From Lachnospiraceae bacterium UBA935 (GTDB taxonomy: Bacteria; Bacillota; Clostridia; Lachnospirales; Lachnospiraceae), in contig DBDJ01000062.1 in the NCBI GenBank assembly GCA_002293525.1, forward strand, positions 1-56,493: a DNA stretch of 56,493 nt, given 5' to 3'. Positions within the stretch are counted from its first letter, which is position 1. The number at the start of each line of letters is the position of its first letter. The notes under the pieces are model-generated. The model had not been told where the DNA came from and did not search any database. It saw only the letters and a list, made by a program, of their open reading frames with translations. Shown here one piece after another: positions 16,745-24,600 of this stretch. The translations under genes were made by a program, and so were the position numbers.

Positions 16745-16843
16745 AACAGCCGTCCTGCTTCTTTTGGCAAAAAGGACGACTTTTTCTTAGTTGATCTGAT
16801 TCGCCGGATCAGGTAGTAGCGCCTACCTGTCGGCTGTCTTGTT
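16745..16843 (-). ncRNA. candidate antisense RNA antitoxin (3' end not determined)
   Basis: A minus-strand promoter at 16850-16879 would start an RNA near 16843 running toward the toxin gene. It would contain hairpins at 16821-16831 (AGGTAG with CTACCT, one strand) and 16797-16813 (CTGAT-ATCAG), then pair with the toxin mRNA across its terminator and possibly the 3' part of the ORF. This arrangement is the known one for TxpA/RatA and BsrG/SR4. No clear antisense terminator was found, so the lower coordinate is only the minimum overlap I can argue for. Confidence 0.5.
16748..16785 (+). terminator. rho-independent terminator of the small toxin mRNA
   Basis: AGCCGTCCT (16748-16756) pairs with AGGACGACT (16773-16781), with one mismatch, and is followed by TTTTT (16781-16785). 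It lies 8 nt after the toxin stop codon. Confidence 0.8.
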
Positions 16844-16849
16844 AAATAC

Positions 16850-16879
16850 ATTATATATCATCCGCAATCACCGTGTCAA
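16850..16879 (-). promoter_or_regulatory. consensus promoter of the antisense RNA
   Basis: On the minus strand TTGACA (16874-16879) and TATAAT (16850-16855) are separated by 18 nt; both hexamers are perfect consensus. No minus-strand gene lies downstream before the toxin locus, so a noncoding transcript is the best explanation. Confidence 0.8.
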
Positions 16880-17035
16880 CAAGGTAAATCCCAAATTTTA
16901 TGCCTTTAAATATTACTGGGTTACAGTTCAGGCCAACCGCGAGGTGTTTTGTTATCCGCTCCGCCAATTCACTTCGGTATCAATTCAATCTTCTCCATCA
17001 AAGTCGCTATTTATAACTCAAATAAGGAGGATCCT

Positions 17036-18601
17036 ATGTTTGCAACAGTCACATCAGGCGCTATTTTGGGCATTCAGAGCTATCAGGTTCAGGTAGAAGT
17101 CAACGCTTCAGGCGGTCTGCCCTGTTTTTCCATGGTAGGATATCTGGCAGGCGAAGTCCGGGAAGCCGGCGAGAGAGTACGCGTGGCTCTTCGGAATACC
17201 GGAATATCCATGCCACCGCTACATATTACCGTCAATCTGTCACCGGCTCACATCAGAAAAGAAGGGACGGCTTTTGACCTGCCGATAGCCGTAGGTGTAC
17301 TGATTGCTATGGGCGAGCTGCCGGAGAAGTCGGCCGGCGACATGCTGATCATCGGTGAACTGGGGCTGGACGGCGCGGTCAAAAGAGTCAACGGCATTTT
17401 ACCGATTGTCCTAGCAGCCGCGAAGCGAGGCTGCCGCCGTTTTTTGGTTCCGGCAGTCAATGCCAGAGAAGCGGCGGCAATACCGCAGGCCGATGTCTGC
17501 GGTGTCAGTTCCTTACAAGAGGTGTTGCTTTACTTGACAGCCGATGAAACGGAGCGTCAGCACATCTTTCCTTATCTCAAACCGGATTCTTCCCGCTCAG
17601 ACAAGATAAATGAAGTGCCGGTGCCCGGAAATCGGCAGGAAGAAATTGACTTTGCCGAAATCATCGGGCAGGAATCAGCCAAACGGGCAGCCATTATTGC
17701 AACGGCAGGATTTCATCATCTCTTGCTGATCGGCCCCCCGGGAACCGGCAAAACCATGATTGCCAAACGGATTCCCACTATTCTGCCGCCGCTCACGCCA
17801 GAAGAAAGCCTGGAAGTTTCTTCCATATATAGTATTGCCGGCCAGCTGCCATCGGTACCGGCCCTGCTGACCGGCCGCCCTTTTTTGAACCCGCACTATA
17901 CTGTCACCGAACAGGCCTTGGCCGGCGGCGGCAAGCTTCCCATGCCGGGACTGGTTAGTCTTGCCCATCGAGGCGTACTGTTTATGGACGAGCTGCCGGA
18001 ATGCCGGCAGTCTGTTATCGAGATCCTGCGCCAGCCCATAGAGGATAAAAAAGTAAACATCGCCAGGGTCCAAGGCAGCTTCACCTATCCGGCGGATTTC
18101 CTTTTTATCGGCGCTATGAACCCTTGCCCCTGCGGGTACTTTCCGGACCAAGAAAAGTGCGGCTGCAGCCGCCGCACAATACACCGCTATCTGAGCCGGA
18201 TATCCGGACCGATACTGGATCGCATTGATCTGTGCGCCGAAGTGATGCGCATGGAAGCGGAATGTCTGCAAGCCGGCCGGCCCGGGCTGTCCAGCCGGGA
18301 AATGCGGCAGCGTGTAGAAGCAGCCCGACAGATTCAAGCCGACCGCTTCCGGGGAACGGCCTACAGTTTCAATTCTGATATCAGATTAAAAGATATGCAG
18401 CAATACTGCAGCCTGGGGAAAAAAGAAACAGCCATGATGCGAAAAGTCTTAGAAAAGATGGACGTAAGCGCCCGAGCTTACCACCGTATCCTCAAAGTAG
18501 CCCGGACCATTGCTGATCTCGAAGAAAGCCAGGATATCAAAGAGGAACATCTCCTGGAGGCGGTATACTATCGCATGAACGACGGGAAATACTGGCGATA
18601 A
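17036..18601 (+). CDS. comM: YifB/ComM family AAA+ ATPase (Mg-chelatase-like)
   Basis: ComM-type proteins are hexameric AAA+ helicases that help branch migration during natural transformation; many bacteria carry the gene as yifB. The 521-residue product has the N-terminal Lon-like fold (SMVGYLAGEVREAGERVR, then LPIAVGVL), Walker A GPPGTGKT, Walker B GVLFMDELPE, and the C-terminal Mg-chelatase domain with the Cys-rich NPCPCGYF segment. The start ATG 17036 has AAGGAGGATCCT right before it; the in-frame ATG at 16949 lacks a ribosome site. dprA follows after 84 nt, an association common in competence-related loci. Confidence 0.93.
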   Translation: MFATVTSGAILGIQSYQVQVEVNASGGLPCFSMVGYLAGEVREAGERVRVALRNTGISMPPLHITVNLSPAHIRKEGTAFDLPIAVGVLIAMGELPEKSAGDMLIIGELGLDGAVKRVNGILPIVLAAAKRGCRRFLVPAVNAREAAAIPQADVCGVSSLQEVLLYLTADETERQHIFPYLKPDSSRSDKINEVPVPGNRQEEIDFAEIIGQESAKRAAIIATAGFHHLLLIGPPGTGKTMIAKRIPTILPPLTPEESLEVSSIYSIAGQLPSVPALLTGRPFLNPHYTVTEQALAGGGKLPMPGLVSLAHRGVLFMDELPECRQSVIEILRQPIEDKKVNIARVQGSFTYPADFLFIGAMNPCPCGYFPDQEKCGCSRRTIHRYLSRISGPILDRIDLCAEVMRMEAECLQAGRPGLSSREMRQRVEAARQIQADRFRGTAYSFNSDIRLKDMQQYCSLGKKETAMMRKVLEKMDVSARAYHRILKVARTIADLEESQDIKEEHLLEAVYYRMNDGKYWR

Positions 18602-18666
18602 GCCAAAAAGTACCGAATCAGAAAGAAACCAATCACAAATTTATTAAAAATAAAAAAGGAGCAATA

Positions 18667-18712
18667 AGCAATGAATCAATAAGCAATGAATCAATATGCA
18701 AATGAATCAATA
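18667..18712 (+). repeat. 15-bp tandem triplication over the dprA start codon
   Basis: AGCAATGAATCAATA occurs at 18667-18681 and 18682-18696, with a third slightly altered copy from 18697. Each unit carries an ATG (18671, 18686, 18702). The first ATG, best placed after AAGGAGCAATAAGC, opens only MNQ and a stop. The copies may alter dprA initiation. Confidence 0.75.
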
Positions 18713-19954
18713 ATCAGTAGTAAAACTGAAAGCGAGGTCAATGTGATCGAAAGTAATCAAGTAGAAAAAGCGAAAAATAACGATCAAACCCAGAATGATA
18801 CCGATGAATATGCAGCCGGAAATAATCTGGTCAATTATGCGATATACGATGAACTTCCTTATTTATATTGGCTATACAGCATAGATGGATTCGGGAGAAA
18901 GACCATCTTGGTTTTAGAAACTTTGTTAGGAAGTGCCAAAACAATCTACCATCTGCCGGAAAACGACTTAAAATGGCTGCTGAACGAACGGCAGCTCCGC
19001 GATTTTACCGGCAGCCGGAAACGCTGGGATATCTCGGGCGAGTATCAGAAGCTGAAGGAAAAAGGCATCCGCTTCTATCCATATGCCCACCCGGATTATC
19101 CCGCTACGCTCAGAAAGATACCTGATCCCCCGGCCGCCATCTATGTCCGGGGCAGGCTCCCGGATCCTGCCCGCCGGACGGTCGCTGTGATCGGAACCAG
19201 AAAATGTTCCGGTTATGGCAGCACGATGGCCGGACAGTTAGGAAAGGCACTGGCGCAGGCACAGATCCAGGTTGTCAGCGGCATGGCCAGAGGGATAGAC
19301 GGGATCGGCCAGCGGGCTGTCGTGGAAGCAGGTGGCCGGACTTTTGCGGTATTGGGCTGCGGTGTCGATGTCAGTTACCCACCGGAAAACCGGAGGCTTT
19401 ATGACCGGATCATGGAACGCGGCGGCATCCTGTCGGAATATACACCGGGTACAATGCCCAAAGCCCAGCTATTTCCGCCCCGGAACCGTCTGATCAGCGG
19501 TCTCTCAGAAGCGGTCATAGTGGTTGAAGCCCGGGAAAAAAGCGGTACCATGATAACCGTCGACATGGCTTTGGAACAGGGCAAAGATGTCTATGCGATT
19601 CCCGGACGGTTGGTTGACGGTTTAAGCGGAGGCTGTAACCGGCTGATCAAGCAAGGAGCAGGAGTGATCTTGTCGGCGGAGGAGTTCATCTGGGAACTTG
19701 GCATACAACCCCACCCAGACCCTGCCGCTGCCGACATGGCAGCAGAACTTAGAAAACCGGAGAATACCGAAAAATTATCGCCGGAAGAACGTAAAGTAGA
19801 TGGCTTTTTGGATTACAATCCCCAGTCGCTTTCTTATTTTGCTGCCTGCTGTCCGGAAATACCGCTATGCCGCCTGACCAGGATACTGATATCACTCTGC
19901 TTACATGACCGGGCAGAACAGATCGGTGCCGGATTCTATTGCCGAAAGTCTTAA
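18686..19954 (+). CDS. dprA: DNA processing protein DprA (Smf)
   Basis: DprA protects incoming single-stranded DNA and loads RecA during transformation. The 422-residue product has an N-terminal SAM-like part (YWLYSIDGFGRKTI) and a Rossmann domain with VAVIGTRKCSGYG, VSGMARGIDG, VLGCGVDVSYPPENRRLY, PPRNRLISGLS, and EKSGTMITVDMALEQGKDVYAIPG. A short C-terminal winged-helix-like part follows. The first 45 residues are polar and poorly conserved in appearance. The start could also be ATG 18702, since the start region is a tandem triplication. It follows comM and is followed by a terminator. Confidence 0.95.
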   Translation: MNQYANESIISSKTESEVNVIESNQVEKAKNNDQTQNDTDEYAAGNNLVNYAIYDELPYLYWLYSIDGFGRKTILVLETLLGSAKTIYHLPENDLKWLLNERQLRDFTGSRKRWDISGEYQKLKEKGIRFYPYAHPDYPATLRKIPDPPAAIYVRGRLPDPARRTVAVIGTRKCSGYGSTMAGQLGKALAQAQIQVVSGMARGIDGIGQRAVVEAGGRTFAVLGCGVDVSYPPENRRLYDRIMERGGILSEYTPGTMPKAQLFPPRNRLISGLSEAVIVVEAREKSGTMITVDMALEQGKDVYAIPGRLVDGLSGGCNRLIKQGAGVILSAEEFIWELGIQPHPDPAAADMAAELRKPENTEKLSPEERKVDGFLDYNPQSLSYFAACCPEIPLCRLTRILISLCLHDRAEQIGAGFYCRKS

Positions 19955-20026
19955 TAGGCTCACTCTTAATGTCGTATTAATTAATTTTTGAAAGCAAAAA
20001 AGGTTATAATCATGAAACTATTGATG

Positions 20027-20067
20027 GAAAAAGGAAAGAAAAAAAAGAAAGCTCTTCCTTTTTCTGC
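20027..20067 (+). terminator. probable terminator after dprA
   Basis: GAAAAAGGAA (20027-20036) pairs with TTCCTTTTTC (20055-20064) around an A-rich loop of 18 nt. The A-tract/T-tract stem resembles an intrinsic terminator, although the loop is long. It separates comM-dprA from the pilus operon starting at 20113. Confidence 0.45.
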
Positions 20068-20112
20068 TAAAATATTATAAAATAGCTATAAAAGCACGCG
20101 TTGGAGGCCAAT

Positions 20113-20997
20113 ATGTTTGATCAGATATTTGGTAATTATTTAGTTGAGTCAGGAAGGATGACGAAAGAACAGTTTGAGAAAGTGATTGAGCGGCAAAGTA
20201 CCGTCCGTGTCAAGCTTGGCTTGATAGCCGTTTCCGAAAAGCTGATGACGGCGCAGCAGGCCGATGAGGTTAACATGCTTCAGTCGGTCATGGATAAAAG
20301 ATTCGGTGATATTGCCGTGGAAAAGGGTTATCTGACGGATGATCAGGTCGGCCAGCTGCTGAAGAAGCAGGGCAATATCTATTTGACCTTTGTCCAGACG
20401 CTGGTTGACGAAGCGATCTGTTCCCTGGAAGACATTGCGGCCTTTCTGGACGATTATAAACAGGAAAGCGGATTTTCAGCAACGGATATGGCCGACTTCG
20501 TAAGCGGCGACCCGGATAAGATCATCGCCTTGTTCCTGCCTGCGGACAACAACTATTGTGCCAGATTGTGTGGCGTTGCCGTGCGGACCCTGACCAGGAT
20601 CGTGGATTCTACGGCGTATATATCGAAAGCCTATCTGACGGACAAGCTTGATGCCGGCCATGGTGCGTTTCAGGCGATGGAGTGTGCTTTTCAGATCACC
20701 TCCGGTTTTGCCGGCGAGGGAAAGAACCTACTGGCGATGGCGGTTCCTTTTGCCAAAGAAGAATTTGAAGAAGTAGATATTGATGCCCTGGATGCGGTAG
20801 GTGAATTTACCAACTGCGTGAACGGGCTGTTTTCATCGGCTCTCAGCGAAGAAGATGTGGAAATCGACATGCTCCCCCCGGTTTTCTATGAACATAAAAT
20901 AACGATAACAGGCCGGTTTTATATCCTGCCCGTTACGATACGGGGCTGCCGCATGAACTTTATTGTTTCCGCAGATTCACCGCTTATAATCCAATAA
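20113..20997 (+). CDS. MshEN-like repeat domain fused to a CheX-type phosphatase domain
   Basis: This 294-residue protein opens with three 24-residue motifs at residues 5-28, 34-57 and 63-86, an exact 29-residue period. Each has G at position 3, hydrophobics, and Q at position 24. They match the cyclic-di-GMP-binding MshEN pattern RLGxxLxxxGxxxxxxLxxxLxxQ; the leading Arg is kept only in the third (RFGDIAVEKG). The C-terminal half (about residues 130-294) looks like CheX: DAVGEFTNCVNGLFSS holds the E-x-x-N phosphatase signature. CheX removes phosphate from CheY. A CheY gene follows after 74 nt, then pilB with the same motif twice. The start ATG 20113 has GGAGG at 20103-20107. Ligand binding and activity are inferred. 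Confidence 0.72.
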   Translation: MFDQIFGNYLVESGRMTKEQFEKVIERQSTVRVKLGLIAVSEKLMTAQQADEVNMLQSVMDKRFGDIAVEKGYLTDDQVGQLLKKQGNIYLTFVQTLVDEAICSLEDIAAFLDDYKQESGFSATDMADFVSGDPDKIIALFLPADNNYCARLCGVAVRTLTRIVDSTAYISKAYLTDKLDAGHGAFQAMECAFQITSGFAGEGKNLLAMAVPFAKEEFEEVDIDALDAVGEFTNCVNGLFSSALSEEDVEIDMLPPVFYEHKITITGRFYILPVTIRGCRMNFIVSADSPLIIQ

Positions 20998-21071
20998 AAT
21001 ACAATTATTCAGTTATATTCAATATTTTGAATAAAAAAATTTTTGAGTAATAGATTTAAAGGAGAGAGAAG

Positions 21072-21455
21072 ATGGCAAATATTTTAATGGTTGATGATTC
21101 CCGGACATCACGGAGAATCCTCAGGCAGATCCTCGAACAGGAAGGACATACCGTAGTGGAGGAAGCGGTAAACGGGGAAGACGGAGTAAGGAAGTTTCAG
21201 CAGCATCGGCCGGATATGGTAACTATGGACATTACCATGCCGGTATTGGACGGTATCGAAGCCCTGAAAATGATCAAGGCCCTGAAGTCAGACAGCAAGG
21301 TGATCATGGTATCGGCTGCCGGCCAGAAAAGCAAGATCCTTGAATGTCTCAAAGCCGGTGCCGATGAATTTATCACGAAACCATTTCAGCAGAATGAGAT
21401 CGTAGAAGCCGTCAAACGGATAGTCGGCAAAGATTCCAGTATTTCTGCTGTCTGA
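21072..21455 (+). CDS. CheY-like single-domain response regulator
   Basis: This 127-residue receiver domain has no output domain. It keeps the acidic pair D8/D9, phospho-acceptor D53 (MVTMDITMP), the switch residue Ser in MVSAAGQ and the Lys in ITKPF. The ribosome site AAAGGAGAGAG is strong. It sits between the CheX-like gene and pilB, so its likely target is the pilus motor rather than a flagellum, comparable to PilG/PilH in Pseudomonas. No CheA-like kinase is present in the window, so the phosphate donor must be encoded elsewhere. Confidence 0.9.
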   Translation: MANILMVDDSRTSRRILRQILEQEGHTVVEEAVNGEDGVRKFQQHRPDMVTMDITMPVLDGIEALKMIKALKSDSKVIMVSAAGQKSKILECLKAGADEFITKPFQQNEIVEAVKRIVGKDSSISAV

Positions 21456-21510
21456 TAGATAAAATACTTATTAATCATAATAGCAACAGACATAGTAAGA
21501 GGAATAACTC

Positions 21511-23211
21511 ATGGCATTATATGGCAAACGTGTAAGGATCGGTGACCTGCTGTTACAGCAGGGGCTGATCACGGAACAGCAGCTCAAGACGGCGCTGGAT
21601 GAACAGAAAACAAGAAAAACGAAACTGGGCGAAACCTTGATTGCGCTTAATTACGTGTCCCACAAGGATTTTGCAACGGTATTCAGCGAACAGCTGGGTA
21701 TCCATTCGGTGGATTTGGTCACCGCAGGACTGGAAGACGCCGCCATCAAGATGGTCAATGAGGACATCATGAAGAAATATGGCCTCGTCCCCTTCAGCAT
21801 CGATCCGAAAAATGCCAACATCCTCAATGTCGCCATGTCGGATCCGCTTGACCTGACCGCCTTGGACGATGTCTCCCTGATTACCAATATGGAAGTCCGC
21901 CCGTTCTTCGCTACCACAGCCCAGATTGCCATTCAGCTGGACCGGATGTTCGGAAAGAAGCAGGCCATGGCCGCTGCTGAACAATACCAGAAAGAACATG
22001 CCGACGAGATGCGAGAAGAGGCCGGGGCGGAAGCCAATGCCGACGTAGACAATGCCCCCATCGTCAAGATCGTCCGTACCATGCTGGAACAGGCCGTGCG
22101 TCAAGGTGCCAGCGATATCCATATAGAGCCCTTCGAGCGGAAGCTACGGATCCGTTACCGGGTCGACGGTGTCTTGCAGGAGGTCATGGATTACAATCCC
22201 AATCTCCTCCCCGCTATGGTAGCCAGGGTCAAGATCATGTCCGGCCTGGATATCTCCGAGAAGAGAAAGCCTCAGGACGGCCGCCTCACCCTGCATGTAG
22301 ACAATAAAGAATACGACGTCCGTGTTTCCGTCCTCCCCACCGTGTACGGGGAAAAGACCGTTATGCGTCTTACAGCTAAGGATGGCCTGACACGGGATAA
22401 GAAATACTTAGGGTTGACCGAAGAAGATGAAGAGCGTCTGGATGGCATCCTGCAGAACCCGCACGGCATCATTCTGGTCACGGGTCCTACCGGAAGCGGT
22501 AAGTCTACGACCGTATATACCGTATTAAGCGAACTCAACCGTGAGGAAGTAAACATCATTACCGTAGAAGACCCGGTGGAAGCCAATATCGACGGCGTCA
22601 ACCAGGTTCAGGTCAATGTCAAGGCGGACATGACCTTTGCCAGTGCCTTGCGCTCTATTCTCCGTCAGGATCCGGATATCATCATGATCGGCGAGATCCG
22701 TGACAATGAGACGGCACAGATCGCCGTAAAAGCCTCTATAACCGGCCATCTGGTAGTTTCCACCCTGCACACCAACTCAACCGCGGCAGCCATCACCCGT
22801 TTGCTGGACATGGAAATCGAGCCTTATCTGATCGGCGATTCGGTGGTGGGCATCATCGCTCAGCGTCTGGTGCGTAAGCTCTGCCCCGAATGCAAACGAG
22901 CCCGTCTGGCAGAAAAGAATGAACTGAGGCTGCTTGGAGTCGAGCCCGAAGAGCAGATTACCGTCTATGAGCCCGTCGGCTGCCCCTTATGCGCCGGCGT
23001 CGGTTATAAAGGAAGAACCGCTATCTATGAGATCATGCCCATCACCAACCGGGTCAGGAACCGCATCCATGACCGGGTAACGGCAGACGAGTTAAAAGAA
23101 GAAGCGGTCTTAGAAGGAATGTCCACCCTGCGGATGGCGGCATCAAGAGAGGTACGCAGAGGCACCACTTCCATCGCCGAGATGATCAAGGTTGCCTATG
23201 AGGCTGATTAG
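21511..23211 (+). CDS. pilB: type IV pilus assembly ATPase PilB with cyclic-di-GMP-binding MshEN domain
   Basis: PilB is the hexameric ATPase that drives pilus extension. The 566-residue protein starts with tandem 24-residue MshEN motifs at residues 9-32 (RIGDLLLQQG..Q) and 38-61 (KLGETLIALN..Q), again a 29-residue period, the pattern that binds cyclic-di-GMP in MshE. The motor domain has GPTGSGKST, the Asp box EDPVEANIDGVNQV, Walker B LRQDPDIIMIGEIRD and the His box KASITGHLVVSTLHT. The C-terminal zinc-binding Cys set is CPECKR and CPLCAGVGY. The length and order are typical. It is placed directly before pilC. Confidence 0.96.
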   Translation: MALYGKRVRIGDLLLQQGLITEQQLKTALDEQKTRKTKLGETLIALNYVSHKDFATVFSEQLGIHSVDLVTAGLEDAAIKMVNEDIMKKYGLVPFSIDPKNANILNVAMSDPLDLTALDDVSLITNMEVRPFFATTAQIAIQLDRMFGKKQAMAAAEQYQKEHADEMREEAGAEANADVDNAPIVKIVRTMLEQAVRQGASDIHIEPFERKLRIRYRVDGVLQEVMDYNPNLLPAMVARVKIMSGLDISEKRKPQDGRLTLHVDNKEYDVRVSVLPTVYGEKTVMRLTAKDGLTRDKKYLGLTEEDEERLDGILQNPHGIILVTGPTGSGKSTTVYTVLSELNREEVNIITVEDPVEANIDGVNQVQVNVKADMTFASALRSILRQDPDIIMIGEIRDNETAQIAVKASITGHLVVSTLHTNSTAAAITRLLDMEIEPYLIGDSVVGIIAQRLVRKLCPECKRARLAEKNELRLLGVEPEEQITVYEPVGCPLCAGVGYKGRTAIYEIMPITNRVRNRIHDRVTADELKEEAVLEGMSTLRMAASREVRRGTTSIAEMIKVAYEAD

Positions 23212-23370
23212 GATTTAGAAACAATTAGGAAAACAACTAGGAAAACGACTAGAAAAACACGGAATAGATCAATTACATAACGACAAAGTCACATGACATC
23301 ACAGCCATAGCCACACAGTCCGTAACCACACAGTCGTAGAAGTACGGGAAACAGGAGGGTAAGAGAGGAT
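23212..23370 (+). other. pilB-pilC spacer with degenerate duplications
   Basis: The 159-bp gap starts with repeats of the pilB end: ATTAGGA, then AATTAGGAAAAC, AACTAGGAAAAC and GACTAGAAAAAC (about 23206-23258). Later come CACACAGTCC and CACACAGTCG units (23312-23336). No promoter, terminator or ORF is evident. Confidence 0.4.
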
Positions 23371-24579
23371 ATGCCAGAATTTCAATATCGCATCATTACG
23401 CCGGAGGGGAAAGAAGTTAAGGGGAGCATGGAGTCCAAAACTGTGGAACAGGTGACCGCATTCTTGAAAAACCAGAACAATGTGGTAATCAGTGTGAACG
23501 AAGCCAATATCCTACAGAAAGATCTCAATTTTACGATTTTTCAGAGTAAAGTATCAGCCCGAGATTTCAGTATTTTCTGCCGACAGTTTGTAAGCATCAT
23601 ATCGGCTGGCGTAAGCATCATCAACGCACTGGAGATGATGACTGAATCTACGGAGAACAAAACATTGAAGAAAGCCTTGGCCGGTGTTTACGAAGATGTG
23701 TCCAAGGGCGAATCCGTAACGACGGCCATGAAAAAACGCAAGGCCTTCCCCAGCATGCTCTGCAATATGGTTGAAGCAGGGGAGGCTTCCGGAAGCCTGG
23801 AGATTGCTTTTACCCGTATGGCGGTTCAGTTTGAGAAGGATGAAAGATTAAGGCAGGCAGTCAAAAAAGCCATGGTTTATCCGATGGTTTTATTAGTTTT
23901 AATGATTGGTATCTTTTTCTTAATGTTGCTTTGGGTCATCCCGACTTTCATGGGAATGTTTCGTGAGCTGGATGCGGAGATGCCGGCATTTACTCAGGCC
24001 ATCATTGATTTAAGTGAGTTTTTCCAACAGTACTGGTGGCTGGTTCTGCTGGTGGGTATCGGCGGTCTGGTTTTGTTCAAGTGGTATTCATCCACACCAG
24101 GCGGAAGATATTTTTTGGGGGGAATCAAATTAAGAATACCGGTAATGGGCGTCCTACAGCAGAAAACCGAATGTGCTCGGCTGGGACGGACTCTCTGTAC
24201 CCTTTTGGGTGCTGGCGTGCCCTTGGTGGAAGCTGTGGAGATTACCGCCCGTTCCATGGATAACGTTCGTTACAAAAAAGCCATGATGGACGCGCAGGAT
24301 CAGATCATGCGCGGGCGCACCCTGTCGCAGCCGCTCAAGTCCAGCAGGTTATTCCCGCCCATGGTGGTACATATGGTAAGCATCGGGGAAGAGACTGGCG
24401 ACATAGAGTCGATGCTGGAGAACATCGCCAACTATTATGAAGATGATGTTCAGGTAATGACTGACCAGCTCATGGCTATGATGGAGCCGATGATCATTGT
24501 GGTCATGGCAGTGGTGGTAGGTGCGATGGTTATTGCGATTCTGCAGCCGATGATGACACTGTATGAATCAATAGGATAA
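23371..24579 (+). CDS. pilC: type IV pilus inner-membrane platform protein PilC
   Basis: PilC (GspF family) is the membrane platform on which PilB and PilT act. The 402-residue protein has two tandem GspF domains (about residues 65-190 and 270-395). Each is led by a cytoplasmic helical part (FCRQFVSIISAGVSIINALE; LGRTLCTLLGAGVPLVEAVE). Three membrane helices are near residues 170-195, 218-236 and 372-395. The ribosome site AGAGGAT precedes the ATG. The length is standard. The yfhO-like gene starts 21 nt downstream, so the two are co-transcribed. Confidence 0.95.
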   Translation: MPEFQYRIITPEGKEVKGSMESKTVEQVTAFLKNQNNVVISVNEANILQKDLNFTIFQSKVSARDFSIFCRQFVSIISAGVSIINALEMMTESTENKTLKKALAGVYEDVSKGESVTTAMKKRKAFPSMLCNMVEAGEASGSLEIAFTRMAVQFEKDERLRQAVKKAMVYPMVLLVLMIGIFFLMLLWVIPTFMGMFRELDAEMPAFTQAIIDLSEFFQQYWWLVLLVGIGGLVLFKWYSSTPGGRYFLGGIKLRIPVMGVLQQKTECARLGRTLCTLLGAGVPLVEAVEITARSMDNVRYKKAMMDAQDQIMRGRTLSQPLKSSRLFPPMVVHMVSIGEETGDIESMLENIANYYEDDVQVMTDQLMAMMEPMIIVVMAVVVGAMVIAILQPMMTLYESIG

Positions 24580-24600
24580 GGACGGGTCTAAAACGGCAGT

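Larger units (their letters stand above)
16583..16854. repeat. inverted-repeat borders of the type I toxin-antitoxin locus
   Basis: The left arm near 16585-16614 (ATAATATATTTAAC then AAGGCAGCCGAACAGG) is nearly identical to the minus strand at 16823-16854 (ATAATGTATTTAAC then AAGACAGCCGACAGG): about 27 of 30 positions with one gap. The two arms face each other around the toxin ORF and each sits at a probable transcription start. Toxin mRNA and antisense RNA would therefore begin with almost the same sequence. Confidence 0.7.

Noticed and set aside
20012..20080. Lys-rich 22-codon ORF between dprA and the pilus operon
   Set aside because: It overlaps the probable terminator stem, its Lys run comes from the A-tract, and no promoter has correct spacing.
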